Notes under the pieces: model-generated
Database searches by the model: none
What the model was told of the DNA's origin: nothing
What the model saw: only the letters and a program-made list of their open reading frames with translations
Source of the DNA: Rhodococcus sp. 14-2470-1b
GTDB taxonomy: Bacteria; Actinomycetota; Actinomycetes; Mycobacteriales; Mycobacteriaceae
Assembly: GCF_002259415.1 (NCBI RefSeq)
Contig: NZ_NPFY01000016.1
Location: 310,001 to 374,000, forward strand
Direction of reading: 5' to 3'
DNA length: 64,000 nt
Shown: positions 45,126 through 53,052 of the stretch, one piece after another
Layout: the number at the start of each line of letters is the position of its first letter
Numbering within the stretch: the stretch's first letter is position 1
Position numbers and translations under genes: made by a program

Positions 45126-46526
45126 ATGTCCACAACCGGCACAGTCGTGCCCGAAATCGGTCCGGAACGACCCGATCGATCACCACCACGTCCCTCTCTG
45201 GTCATGCGCCTGCACTTCTACGCAGGCATCTTCGTCGGACCGTTCATCCTGATCGCCGCGCTCACCGGTGGTCTCTACGCACTCGCGCCGACGGCGGAGA
45301 ACATCCTGTACTCCGACCTGCTGACCACCGACTCGGCTGGGCCCGCCGCCTCGGTGGCCGAGCAGGTAACTGCCGCAACCCAGGTCAGGCCCGACCTGAG
45401 CCTCGACGCCGTACGCCCGGAAACAGAACCCGGCACCACCACCAGGGTCATGTTCACCGATCCCTCACTCGGCGAGTCCGAACGGCGAGCAGTCTTCGTC
45501 GACCCGGTCACCGCGGAATCCGTCGGCGAATCGGTGGTGTACGGCAGCAGCAACGCACTGCCGGCCCGCACCTGGATCAGCGGATTCCACCGGCATCTTC
45601 ACCTCGGCGAACCCGGCCGCATCTACAGTGAACTCGCCGCCTCCTGGATGTGGGTCGTCGCTCTCGGCGGCGTCGTGCTCTGGGTGCGACGGTATCGACG
45701 CGGTGGACGACTCCTCACGGTCGACCGATCGTCGAAAGGTCGCGCCAGAAACCGTAATTGGCACGGAAGTGTCGGTATCTGGATAGCCATCGGCCTCGTG
45801 TTTCTGTCCGCGACGGGACTGACCTGGTCCAAGTACGCCGGTGAGAACATCACCGAACTGAGGTCCTCCTTGAACTGGGCCACGCCGGGAGTGAGTTCGT
45901 CGATCAGCGGTGACGCGCCGGCACCGTCCGGCGACCACGCAGGCCATGACATGTCGGCCATGGCGCCGGAGGCCGACGTGGTGTCCGCTGGAATCGGCCG
46001 CCTCGACGCCGTCATCGGAACGGCTCGGGCGGCGGGGCTCGCCGGCGCAGTGGAAGTCACCATCCCTGCTACGGCCGACACAGCCTTCGTCGTCGCGCAG
46101 ACGCGTGGGCCGTGGGTGTTCTCCACGAGTTCCCTTGCCATCGACGGAAATACCAACTCGATCGTCGATACCAACTGGTTCTCGGAGTGGCCGATGGCCG
46201 CAAAGCTGGCCGCCTGGGGCATTGCGCTGCACATGGGCATTCTGTTCGGGATCGCCAACCAGATCGCGCTGGCACTGCTGGCCGTGGCCTTGGTGACGGT
46301 GATCGTCCGCGGATACCTCATGTGGTGGCAACGTCGTCCTTCGGCATCCGCCCCGCCCGCAGGCGGGCTGCGCCGGTTGCCGGTCCGGCAGCTCGTCCCG
46401 CTCGCTGCGATCACTGCCGTGATCGGCTGGTTCGTACCGCTTCTCGGCATCAGCGTCCTCGTCTTCCTCCTCGTCGATGCCCTGCTCGGGCTTCGGCGCC
46501 GCGCATCGACATCGGAGTCGACATGA
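45126..46526 (+). CDS. PepSY-associated transmembrane protein
   Basis: The 466-residue protein has a leading helix (FYAGIFVGPFILIAALTGGLYAL), a large extracytoplasmic PepSY-type region with FHRHLHLGEPGRIYSELAASW, then further helices (WIAIGLVFLSATGLTW, IALHMGILFGIANQIALALLAV). The region about residues 265-280 reads GDHAGHDMSAM, a His/Met motif common in copper proteins. It probably participates in electron transfer or metal movement across the membrane. It overlaps the PCuAC gene by 4 nt. Confidence 0.82.
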   Translation: MSTTGTVVPEIGPERPDRSPPRPSLVMRLHFYAGIFVGPFILIAALTGGLYALAPTAENILYSDLLTTDSAGPAASVAEQVTAATQVRPDLSLDAVRPETEPGTTTRVMFTDPSLGESERRAVFVDPVTAESVGESVVYGSSNALPARTWISGFHRHLHLGEPGRIYSELAASWMWVVALGGVVLWVRRYRRGGRLLTVDRSSKGRARNRNWHGSVGIWIAIGLVFLSATGLTWSKYAGENITELRSSLNWATPGVSSSISGDAPAPSGDHAGHDMSAMAPEADVVSAGIGRLDAVIGTARAAGLAGAVEVTIPATADTAFVVAQTRGPWVFSTSSLAIDGNTNSIVDTNWFSEWPMAAKLAAWGIALHMGILFGIANQIALALLAVALVTVIVRGYLMWWQRRPSASAPPAGGLRRLPVRQLVPLAAITAVIGWFVPLLGISVLVFLLVDALLGLRRRASTSEST

Positions 46527-46990
46527 AAAAACTTCTCGTAGCCCTGGCATCGTTCGCCCTGCTCGCCGGATGTAGCTCGGATACTCCTGCAACGGAGTCG
46601 GAGTCGGTCACCATCCGCGAGGCCTGGATCAAATCTGCCGACACGGGAATGACCTCCGCGTTCGCGGAGATCCAGAACACCGGAGACACCCAGGTCCGGG
46701 TGGTCTCCGCGCAGTCACCCGCCTCGTCGATGATGGAACTGCACGAGGTGGTCGCCAGTGCCGACGGAACGATGGTGATGAAGCCCAAGGAAGGTGGATT
46801 CGCCGTCGGCGCACAGGAAACCAAGGTGCTCCAGGCGGGCGGGGACCACATCATGTTGATGGACGTGACGTCGCCGTTGACTCCGGGAGCAGACACCGAC
46901 ATCACGCTGACGTTCGAGGACGGATCGTCGTCCACGTTCATTGCGCAGGTCCGCGAGTTCGCGGGCGCGCAGGAAAACTACGGTGGCTGA
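46523..46990 (+). CDS. PCu(A)C-family periplasmic copper chaperone lipoprotein
   Basis: This 155-residue lipoprotein has signal MKKLLVALASFALLAGC with Cys17, then the PCuAC fold. Copper ligands expected for the family are present: Met71 and His74 (MELHEV), Met84/86, His109 and Met111 (GGDHIMLMDV). It binds Cu(I) outside the membrane and delivers it to oxidase or other targets. It is coupled to PepSY upstream and overlaps the Dyp peroxidase start by 8 nt. Confidence 0.9.
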   Translation: MKKLLVALASFALLAGCSSDTPATESESVTIREAWIKSADTGMTSAFAEIQNTGDTQVRVVSAQSPASSMMELHEVVASADGTMVMKPKEGGFAVGAQETKVLQAGGDHIMLMDVTSPLTPGADTDITLTFEDGSSSTFIAQVREFAGAQENYGG

Positions 46991-48149
46991 CGCAGCACCA
47001 CGCCGCAGTCCCGGAATCAGCAGGCGACGCCTTCTCGGTGGAGGCGTCGCCGCGCTGGGGGCTGCGGGTGTGGCGTACGGATACACAAGGGAGCCGGAGG
47101 AATTCGTCTTCGGTCGACAAGTCGTTCCGTTTCACGGGAAACATCAGGCCGGTGTCTCGACTCCGCCACAGGCGCACGGGACGTTCGTTGCGCTCGACCT
47201 CGCGGGCGGCGCAGGACGCGAACACGTGGTGTCGGTGTTGAAACTGTGGACGACGGACGCCGACAGGCTCACCCAGGGCATGCCTGCCCTGGCCGATACC
47301 GAACCGGAACTCGCGGCCGACCCGGCCAATCTGACGGTCACCGTCGGGCTCGGACCGGGCGCGTTCGCGGCGGCGGGAGTGGCGTCACCCGTCCGACAGT
47401 TGCCTCCGTTCGGCATCGATCGACTCGAGGATCGGTGGAACGGCGGAGACCTTCTGCTTCAAGTGTGCGCCGACGACCCGTCCGCAGTGAGCCATGCGGT
47501 GCGGGTGTTGACCAAGAACGTCAGGTCGATGGCGTCGATTCGCTGGGTCCAACGAGGGTTTCGGTCCTCCCGCGGATCCAGGACCGAAGGTACGACCATG
47601 CGGAACCTGATGGGTCAGGTCGACGGCACGGTGAACCCGTATCCGGCAACGGATTTCGACTCCCTGGTGTGGAACGACGACGGCAGTACGTCGATGATCG
47701 TGCGCCGTATCTCCGTCGAACTCGACACCTGGGACGAGTTGGACCGCGGCGGAAGAGAATTCGCGGTCGGTCGGAAGCTGGACACGGGAGCGCCGATGAC
47801 CGGCGAACGCGAGCACGACGAGGCGGATTTCGATGCCACCGATCGGTTCGGCATCCCGGTGATCTCGCCTGCGTCGCACATTGCACGTGCCCGGCACACG
47901 CACGACGGGGAGCGGTTCTTCCGGCGTGCGTACAACTACGACGATGCACCCGAGGGAGGTTCGACGAGCAATTCGGGGTTGATCTTCGCGACGTATCAGC
48001 GCGACATCGACACGCAGTTTCTTCCCGTGCAGCAGCGGTTGGACGAACACGACGCGCTGAACGAGTGGACGACGCCGATCGGATCCGCGGTGTTCTTCAT
48101 GCCCGGAGGAACCTCGGAAGGGGGGTACCTCGGCGAGGCGCTCTTCTAG
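46983..48149 (+). CDS. Dyp-type heme peroxidase, Tat-exported
   Basis: A 388-residue peroxidase from GTG 46983. The signal ISRRRLLGGGVAALGAAGVAYG is a twin-arginine type. The Dyp signature GxxDG is GQVDG at 211-215; His299 (SHIARARH) is the likely heme ligand and Arg314/315 lies in the distal site. It resembles EfeB (P-type) Dyp enzymes. It uses hydrogen peroxide to oxidise dyes or phenols, and EfeB relatives help free iron from heme. Its linkage to copper genes is notable. Confidence 0.9.
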   Translation: MADAAPRRSPGISRRRLLGGGVAALGAAGVAYGYTREPEEFVFGRQVVPFHGKHQAGVSTPPQAHGTFVALDLAGGAGREHVVSVLKLWTTDADRLTQGMPALADTEPELAADPANLTVTVGLGPGAFAAAGVASPVRQLPPFGIDRLEDRWNGGDLLLQVCADDPSAVSHAVRVLTKNVRSMASIRWVQRGFRSSRGSRTEGTTMRNLMGQVDGTVNPYPATDFDSLVWNDDGSTSMIVRRISVELDTWDELDRGGREFAVGRKLDTGAPMTGEREHDEADFDATDRFGIPVISPASHIARARHTHDGERFFRRAYNYDDAPEGGSTSNSGLIFATYQRDIDTQFLPVQQRLDEHDALNEWTTPIGSAVFFMPGGTSEGGYLGEALF

Positions 48150-48166
48150 TTCGAGATCGCCCTGTG

Positions 48167-48204
48167 TGAGTGGAAATGTAGGCCCTGGCCTACATTTCCA
48201 CTCA
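48167..48204. repeat. Convergent-gene palindrome D (18-bp arms)
   Basis: TGAGTGGAAATGTAGGCC at 48167-48184 and its perfect complement at 48187-48204 flank a CT loop. It shares the TGTAGGCC-CT-GGCCTACA top with palindrome A and the GTGAGTGGAAAT base with palindrome C, a chimera of the two. It lies between the convergent Dyp and secreted-protein genes. Confidence 0.88.
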
Positions 48205-48221
48205 TGTGGCGGCGGAGCCGC

Positions 48222-48671
48222 CTACGGAACCCACCAGTTGCCCTGCCCACGGACAAGGGTGAAGCCGCCGGGAATGTCGGTCCAGGCCGAGACGTCACCG
48301 GAGCCGGTGCGGATCGGCCCGGACGGCAGGGGACCGGGGAACGCGACCCCGCCCTGCTGCGTGGTGTGGTTGAACCAGTTGATGGCGCAGTTGCACCAGT
48401 TGTTCAGCGAGAAGTCGGTGAGGCCTGGAAAGTACGGGTCGACGCGAACGAAGATCGGCTGATTGACGATCGCCTGATCCAATCGCCACTCGATGACCGC
48501 AGCTGGATCGAAGCCGATGGTCGGGCTGATGGCGCCTGCAGGAACGAACTGGACCGGCCTGGCCTGCGCGGACGCGGTGCCGAACAAGGTCGTCGCGAGG
48601 AAGATCATCACGGTCGCGAACAGCAGGGTTGCCGACGATGCAACGCTGGTACGGGCACGTCGTGTCGTCAT
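48222..48671 (-). CDS. Secreted protein of unknown function
   Basis: A 149-residue protein with a Sec signal (VASSATLLFATVMIFLATTL, cleavage after TASAQA near residue 36). The mature part is small, Trp- and Pro-rich, with two cysteines in NNWCNCAINWF and repeated WxxP-like text at the end (RGQGNWWVP). I do not recognise the family. Start ATG 48671 lies 79 bp from the divergent cupredoxin gene. Confidence 0.7.
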   Translation of the reverse strand: MTTRRARTSVASSATLLFATVMIFLATTLFGTASAQARPVQFVPAGAISPTIGFDPAAVIEWRLDQAIVNQPIFVRVDPYFPGLTDFSLNNWCNCAINWFNHTTQQGGVAFPGPLPSGPIRTGSGDVSAWTDIPGGFTLVRGQGNWWVP

Positions 48672-48750
48672 GGACAAGCCTGGCCTTTCGGTCGATAAGT
48701 GAACGGCGGTGATGTTACCCGAGCTCACGACATGCCATACGGTTGAAACT

Positions 48751-49089
48751 GTGAGACTGAAGCTCGGCGTAGCGATCGTGGCCCTGACCGTCGCAGGATG
48801 CACTTCCCAGCCCGCCCAGGAGACAGCTGCGCCGCCGGTGAAGAACCAGGTCACCGTGGCCGATCGTGCGTACACGCCAGCCGACATCACCGTCTCGGTG
48901 GGGGAGACCGTCACCTGGGTGTTCGACGACGGTGGGATGGCTCACGATGTCGTCGCCGACGATCGATCCTTCCGCAGCCCCCTCGCCAAGGAAGGCTCGT
49001 TCTCGCACACGTTCACCGAACCGGGCACCTTCACCTACCACTGCACTCCTCATCCGGACATGATCGGCAGCGTCGTCGTCGTGCCGTAG
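48751..49089 (+). CDS. Cupredoxin (plastocyanin/amicyanin-like) lipoprotein
   Basis: This 112-residue protein has a short signal with lipobox TVAGC (Cys17). The type 1 copper ligands are His65 (GMAHDVV), Cys98, His101 and Met104 (YHCTPHPDM). It should carry one electron via copper outside the membrane. It closes the copper block and starts at GTG 48751. Confidence 0.88.
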   Translation: MRLKLGVAIVALTVAGCTSQPAQETAAPPVKNQVTVADRAYTPADITVSVGETVTWVFDDGGMAHDVVADDRSFRSPLAKEGSFSHTFTEPGTFTYHCTPHPDMIGSVVVVP

Positions 49090-49099
49090 AAAAATGCCG

Positions 49100-49142
49100 T
49101 TGTAAACCTGTGGTTCACACCGTACTCTCTGCGGTGTGAACC
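49100..49142 (+). promoter_or_regulatory. Leaderless promoter with inverted repeat over the start codon
   Basis: TTGTAA (49100-49105), a 17-bp spacer and TACTCT (49123-49128) place transcription start about at GTG 49136. GGTTCACACCG (49112-49122) and CGGTGTGAACC (49132-49142) are perfect 11-bp arms around a 9-nt loop that contains the -10. A dimeric repressor bound here would cover -10 and start codon. As the encoded protein has an HTH-like segment, autoregulation is plausible. Confidence 0.65.
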
Positions 49143-49753
49143 AAAAGTTGTCATTATTCGACCCGGGTGACAAACCGACCGACATCGGCGACGAGCGGTC
49201 CCGTCGCACCCACGCGCTCGTGCATCTCGGGCAGGCCATCGAGAACGAAGCCCGCGTCGTCGCCGAGGCTGCCGCGGCGACGGAGACAGCTGCGTCGACT
49301 GCAATGTGGCTCGGTGCCAGCCTGGCCGACCTCGCCGCAGTCACCGGCAAGACCCGTCAGGCAGCCAGGAAGAGGTGGCCGGCTCTGGGCGTCGTGCATC
49401 GGCGACGTCTGTGGCTCGCCAACCATGTCGACGATATTCGCTGGGCGGTGCGGGTGCTGCTGGACAACGAAGCCGATATCACCGTCCCGGACACGTCGAT
49501 CTTCGCCGAGATGAAGGACCTCGACGCATCCATCGGACGTAGCTTCGACGAGTCGGCAGTTCACGAGGAGGCCGGTCCCGCGGATCGATGGTTCGCCCTG
49601 GACCGCTTGGTCGACGTCGTCCTACGCCGGATCGTCGACGACGCCGTCACGTCCGGCGGTCAGGCCGAGTTCGCGGTGTTCGGAGTGCGCGGGGTAGTCG
49701 GCTACTACGACCACGCAGTGGACAAGCCCGAGGCCGACTCGGGACTCACTTAG
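49136..49753 (+). CDS. HTH-containing protein of unknown function
   Basis: A 205-residue soluble protein starting at GTG 49136. Residues about 60-85 (ASLADLAAVTGKTRQAARKRW) look like a helix-turn-helix, with an Ala-rich helix before and an acidic helix-rich half after. No known family is recognised. The 11-bp inverted repeat across its start suggests it or a related regulator controls it. Confidence 0.6.
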   Translation: MNQKLSLFDPGDKPTDIGDERSRRTHALVHLGQAIENEARVVAEAAAATETAASTAMWLGASLADLAAVTGKTRQAARKRWPALGVVHRRRLWLANHVDDIRWAVRVLLDNEADITVPDTSIFAEMKDLDASIGRSFDESAVHEEAGPADRWFALDRLVDVVLRRIVDDAVTSGGQAEFAVFGVRGVVGYYDHAVDKPEADSGLT

Positions 49754-49762
49754 TCTGGATGC

Positions 49763-50158
49763 ATGACCGAGACCGGGGCGCGACGTCGACGACGCTCCGC
49801 TGCTCCGGCGGCGGTTGCGGGACTGACGGTTGCGGCGGGGGCCGTGCTGTTCGTGCGTGATCCGAGGTCGTCGACGTATCTACCGTGTCCGTTTCATGCG
49901 CTGACCGGGTTGTGGTGTCCCGGGTGCGGTGCGACGAGGGCGTTCGGAGACCTGGTGCACGGCGACGTCGCGTCGGCCGTGTCGACGAACGTGCTCGCCG
50001 TGACACTGCTCGTGTTCGGAGTGCTCCTGTGGGCGACGTGGGTTCGCGGCCGGGCCGTTCATGCGCCGCCGAGGTGGGTAGTGCTGTTCTCGGCGCTTGT
50101 CGTAGTTCTGTTCACCGTGGTCAGGAATCTGCCGTTCGGTAGCGCCCTGGCGCCTTGA
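49763..50158 (+). CDS. DUF2752 membrane protein
   Basis: The 131-residue protein has three hydrophobic helices and the DUF2752 marks YLPCPFHALTGLWCPGCGATRAF, a Cys-rich loop after helix one. Function is unknown. TAGTCT at 49751-49756, six bases before ATG 49763, may be a leaderless -10 and overlaps the previous stop. Confidence 0.75.
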   Translation: MTETGARRRRRSAAPAAVAGLTVAAGAVLFVRDPRSSTYLPCPFHALTGLWCPGCGATRAFGDLVHGDVASAVSTNVLAVTLLVFGVLLWATWVRGRAVHAPPRWVVLFSALVVVLFTVVRNLPFGSALAP

Positions 50159-50173
50159 GGAAAGAGGAAGCAC

Positions 50174-50272
50174 ATGTGGCTCGAAGCGTTTTCCGTGGTA
50201 GTTCTCGTCGGAGCTCTGGTGGTGCTGATCCCGACGGCTCGGCGTGTGTTCAAGAAGGGTGAGGACGAATGA
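50174..50272 (+). CDS. 32-residue single-helix membrane protein
   Basis: ATG 50174 with a strong AAAGAGGAAG ribosome-binding region opens a 32-codon frame: one hydrophobic helix (VVVLVGALVVLIP) and a charged tail ARRVFKKGEDE. The stop overlaps the next ATG (ATGA), so it is translated with its neighbour. It is 15 bp after the DUF2752 gene. The good ribosome-binding site and coupling make it a real small protein; function unknown. Confidence 0.65.
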   Translation: MWLEAFSVVVLVGALVVLIPTARRVFKKGEDE

Positions 50273-50466
50273 CCGACTCGTTGAAAGCACGAGTGCGCGC
50301 GAAGCTGCTCGATCAACTCGCAGGTGACGGCGCCACCGACGCGGAGGTGGCCGAGGGCGACGACCCACGCTTCACGGCGATCCGCGACGACCTCGACGCT
50401 CTCGACGACGCAGCCGACGACGACCCCATCGTCGACGTCCTCGCCACGAGGTACTGGGTGCCTTAG
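50269..50466 (+). CDS. Small acidic protein of unknown function
   Basis: A 65-residue, Asp-rich soluble protein (DDLDALDDAADDDPIVD) coupled by a 4-nt overlap to the 32-residue membrane protein. It has no recognisable domain. Together with DUF2752 it forms a three-gene unit. Confidence 0.6.
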   Translation: MTDSLKARVRAKLLDQLAGDGATDAEVAEGDDPRFTAIRDDLDALDDAADDDPIVDVLATRYWVP

Positions 50467-50489
50467 CTCGACGCCGAACGCGGTTCATC

Positions 50490-50505
50490 TAGTATCTATG
50501 TTGTG
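50490..50505 (+). promoter_or_regulatory. Leaderless promoter of the GntR-MFS operon
   Basis: TAGTAT at 50490-50495 lies seven bases before GTG 50503 and no ribosome-binding site is present, indicating that transcription starts at the start codon. Confidence 0.5.
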
Positions 50506-51153
50506 TCTAAGGAACCCACGGCCGCTGAGCATGCCTATGTGACGGTCAAAGAGATGATCGTCACCGGTGAGCTGCCCGGTGGGGAACTGGTCAGCGAAGG
50601 CGACATCGCCGGCCGAATGAACATCAGCCGCACTCCCGTCCGCGAGGCATTTCTGCGCCTACAGGTCGAGGGGTGGATGCGGCTCTATCCCAAGCGCGGC
50701 GCACTCGTCGTACCCATCGCCCCCGGCGAGGCGGAGCACGTCGTGTCCGCGCGGTGGCTCGTGGAGACCGGCAGCGTCCGAGTCGTCGCCGCGTCGCCGC
50801 ACTTGCGCGAGCGGCTTCTGCCTCGGCTACGCGCGAACCTCGCCGAGCAGCGGAAGATCGCCGCGACGGGTACGCGTGCCGACTTCAGCGCCGCCGACGC
50901 GGACTTCCACCGCTTGATCGTCCGAGCCGGTGCCAACCCACTGCTCGACGCCTTCTACGACGGACTTCGCGAGCGCCAGCGGCGGATGACGACGCATTCG
51001 CTCGCCCGCGATCCCGATCAGATCTCCCGCATCGTCGACGACCACAGCCGCCTCGCGGACTTGATCGAGGCCGCCGACGTCGACGGTTTCGGCGAGGCCG
51101 TCGACACCCACATGAGACGCACACACGGATTGGACGAAGGAGGCGCGAAATGA
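50503..51153 (+). CDS. GntR-family regulator (FCD domain)
   Basis: This 216-residue protein has the winged HTH (VSEGDIAGRMNISRTPVREAFLRL) at about residues 25-70 and an FCD ligand domain with FHRLIVRAGANPLLD and DDHSRLADLIEA. It overlaps the MFS gene by 4 nt and most likely regulates its own operon. GTG 50503 is the only sensible start. Confidence 0.87.
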   Translation: MSKEPTAAEHAYVTVKEMIVTGELPGGELVSEGDIAGRMNISRTPVREAFLRLQVEGWMRLYPKRGALVVPIAPGEAEHVVSARWLVETGSVRVVAASPHLRERLLPRLRANLAEQRKIAATGTRADFSAADADFHRLIVRAGANPLLDAFYDGLRERQRRMTTHSLARDPDQISRIVDDHSRLADLIEAADVDGFGEAVDTHMRRTHGLDEGGAK

Positions 51154-52418
51154 CCGAGAATTCAGTGAAGGGGTCCGAAGCAACGACTCCGACGCGGACG
51201 ACCGATACCAGGACGGGACGGTGGATTCTCGTAGCCGCCGGGATGTTCGCCGTCGCGTGGGGCGGAAACGAGTTCACCCCGCTACTGGTGATGTACCGGC
51301 TCGAACACGGGTTCTCCGCGATCACCGTCGACACGTTCCTGTTCGCGTACGTCATCGGCATCGTTCCTGCGTTGCTCGTCTGCGGTCCGTTGTCCGATCG
51401 GCTCGGCAGGCGTCCGGTCATGCTGCCGGCGACGGCCGTCGCCGCGGCGGGATCGATCCTCATCGCCATCGGCGCGGACACCGCTGCGATCCTCTTCTTC
51501 GGCCGCGTGCTCAGTGGAGTGGCACTCGGTATCGGCATGGCCGTCGGCGGCAGTTGGATCAAGGAACTGTCCGCTCGGACCGGTTCGTCGGCGGGCGCGA
51601 GGCGCGCTGCCATGAGCCTCACCGCTGGATTTGCGCTCGGTGCAGGCGTGGCGGGTGTGCTCGCGCAATGGGGTCCATGGCCCACGCATCTCGCGTACCT
51701 GGTGCACGTCGGGATCTGCGTCGTCACCGGCCTCGGCATGATCTCGGTTCCCGAGACGCGGCCCGCAGTGCCGTCCGCCGATCGGCGTCGACTAGTCGAC
51801 GACCTGAAGATCCCGTCCGCCGGACACAAGCGGTTCCTGCTGGTCGTGGTTCCGCTCGCGCCGTGGGTGTTCGGTGCGGCAAGCGTCGCCTACGCCGTTC
51901 TGCCGTCGCTGATGGCAGACCACAGCGGAGGGCATCCGATTGCGTTGTCCGCGTTGATGTCCGTGATCGCACTCGGATCCGGATTCGCGATTCAGGCGGT
52001 CGGGCGCAGAATCGACACACCCGACGCCGCTCGCGGCGCACTCGTCGCACTGACGATTCTGGTGGTCGGCATGGTGCTGGCCGCGTGGGCTGCCTCGGTG
52101 CTGACGATCGTCGCGGCGTTGATCGCGGCAGCTGTCCTCGGTTGCGGTTACGGCATGGCCCTGGTCTCCGGGCTGCAGGAGGTGCAGCGGATCGCCGGAC
52201 CGGACGACCTGGCCGGGCTCACTGCCGTCTTCTACTCACTGACCTACCTGGGCTTCGCCGTTCCAGCGATCCTGTCGGCGCTGACCGAAGCGTGGCCGGG
52301 TGTGGTGACCTATCCAGCGATCTTCACCGCCGGTGCCGTCATCGCCGCAGTCTGCTGGGCGTTCGTTCGTACCCGTTCGACCCACCACCTCCCGGCCGAG
52401 GCGTCTAAGATCAGCTGA
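51150..52418 (+). CDS. MFS transporter
   Basis: A 422-residue, 12-helix major facilitator protein with the inter-helix loop GPLSDRLGRRPVML, the A-motif of the family, and a matching loop after helix 8. AAGGAGG precedes ATG 51150. It is coupled to the GntR gene, which suggests substrate-induced export or uptake of a small organic compound. The direction and substrate are unknown. Confidence 0.87.
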   Translation: MTENSVKGSEATTPTRTTDTRTGRWILVAAGMFAVAWGGNEFTPLLVMYRLEHGFSAITVDTFLFAYVIGIVPALLVCGPLSDRLGRRPVMLPATAVAAAGSILIAIGADTAAILFFGRVLSGVALGIGMAVGGSWIKELSARTGSSAGARRAAMSLTAGFALGAGVAGVLAQWGPWPTHLAYLVHVGICVVTGLGMISVPETRPAVPSADRRRLVDDLKIPSAGHKRFLLVVVPLAPWVFGAASVAYAVLPSLMADHSGGHPIALSALMSVIALGSGFAIQAVGRRIDTPDAARGALVALTILVVGMVLAAWAASVLTIVAALIAAAVLGCGYGMALVSGLQEVQRIAGPDDLAGLTAVFYSLTYLGFAVPAILSALTEAWPGVVTYPAIFTAGAVIAAVCWAFVRTRSTHHLPAEASKIS

Positions 52419-52420
52419 CT

Positions 52421-53026
52421 ATGTCGGACTCCCCGCTCGTGAGCACGCGGCGGGTCCCGCTCCTCGTTCCGGTCACCGGGTTGTCGGTGTGGGATTGGCG
52501 CGAAAGCTACGCCGTGTTCCTCGCCTTCGTGATCCCGATCCTGCTGCTCACCACGGTGCCAGTGTTGTTGCCGTTCTTCGCCATCGGGCTGATCGCCGTC
52601 GGTGTAGGTCTGCGTGCGCGCCGCATCGCCCGGTGGTGGACCCTGCTGAGGTTCGCGGACCCGGTCGTCGTCGACGCCGTCGAGCAGTCCGTGGCGGAGC
52701 GTGGCACCGTGCGTCTGGCTCATGCGACGGGATGGCGTGTGCACCGCGGGTGGTTCACCGGCGAGATCTACGACAACACGATCACGTACACCGTGGGCGG
52801 AGCGCAGCGCACCCTCGTCTTGCGCGGCCTCCCGTACACCTCGGGGGTCGTACTCGCACACCCGACCCGAGCTGATGCGCTGTGCGTCAGCGCCTTTCCG
52901 TTCGATCTCCGGTTGGAAGACGACAGTCGGTGGTCGGTGTCGGTACCGCCGTCGTCGTGGCTGGGTGCGGCGGCGACGGCCGTGCTGTACTCCGCGTTGG
53001 TGCTCGTCGCGTGGTGGACCCTGTAA
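52421..53026 (+). CDS. Membrane protein of unknown function
   Basis: This 201-residue protein has two adjacent helices near the N-terminus (YAVFLAFVIPILLLTTVPVLL, FFAIGLIAVGVGL), a soluble middle, and one C-terminal helix (AAATAVLYSALVLVAWW). It begins 2 bp after the MFS stop and is probably co-transcribed. No known domain is recognised. Confidence 0.68.
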   Translation: MSDSPLVSTRRVPLLVPVTGLSVWDWRESYAVFLAFVIPILLLTTVPVLLPFFAIGLIAVGVGLRARRIARWWTLLRFADPVVVDAVEQSVAERGTVRLAHATGWRVHRGWFTGEIYDNTITYTVGGAQRTLVLRGLPYTSGVVLAHPTRADALCVSAFPFDLRLEDDSRWSVSVPPSSWLGAAATAVLYSALVLVAWWTL

Positions 53027-53052
53027 CTGCCGTAGTTCGAGAACTACGGCAG
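53027..53052. repeat. Convergent-gene palindrome E (12-bp arms)
   Basis: CTGCCGTAGTTC, a GA loop and GAACTACGGCAG form a perfect palindrome directly after the stop of the membrane protein and over the last codons of the convergent aminopeptidase. It has the same position and 2-nt loop as palindromes A, B and D but a different stem sequence. Confidence 0.8.
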
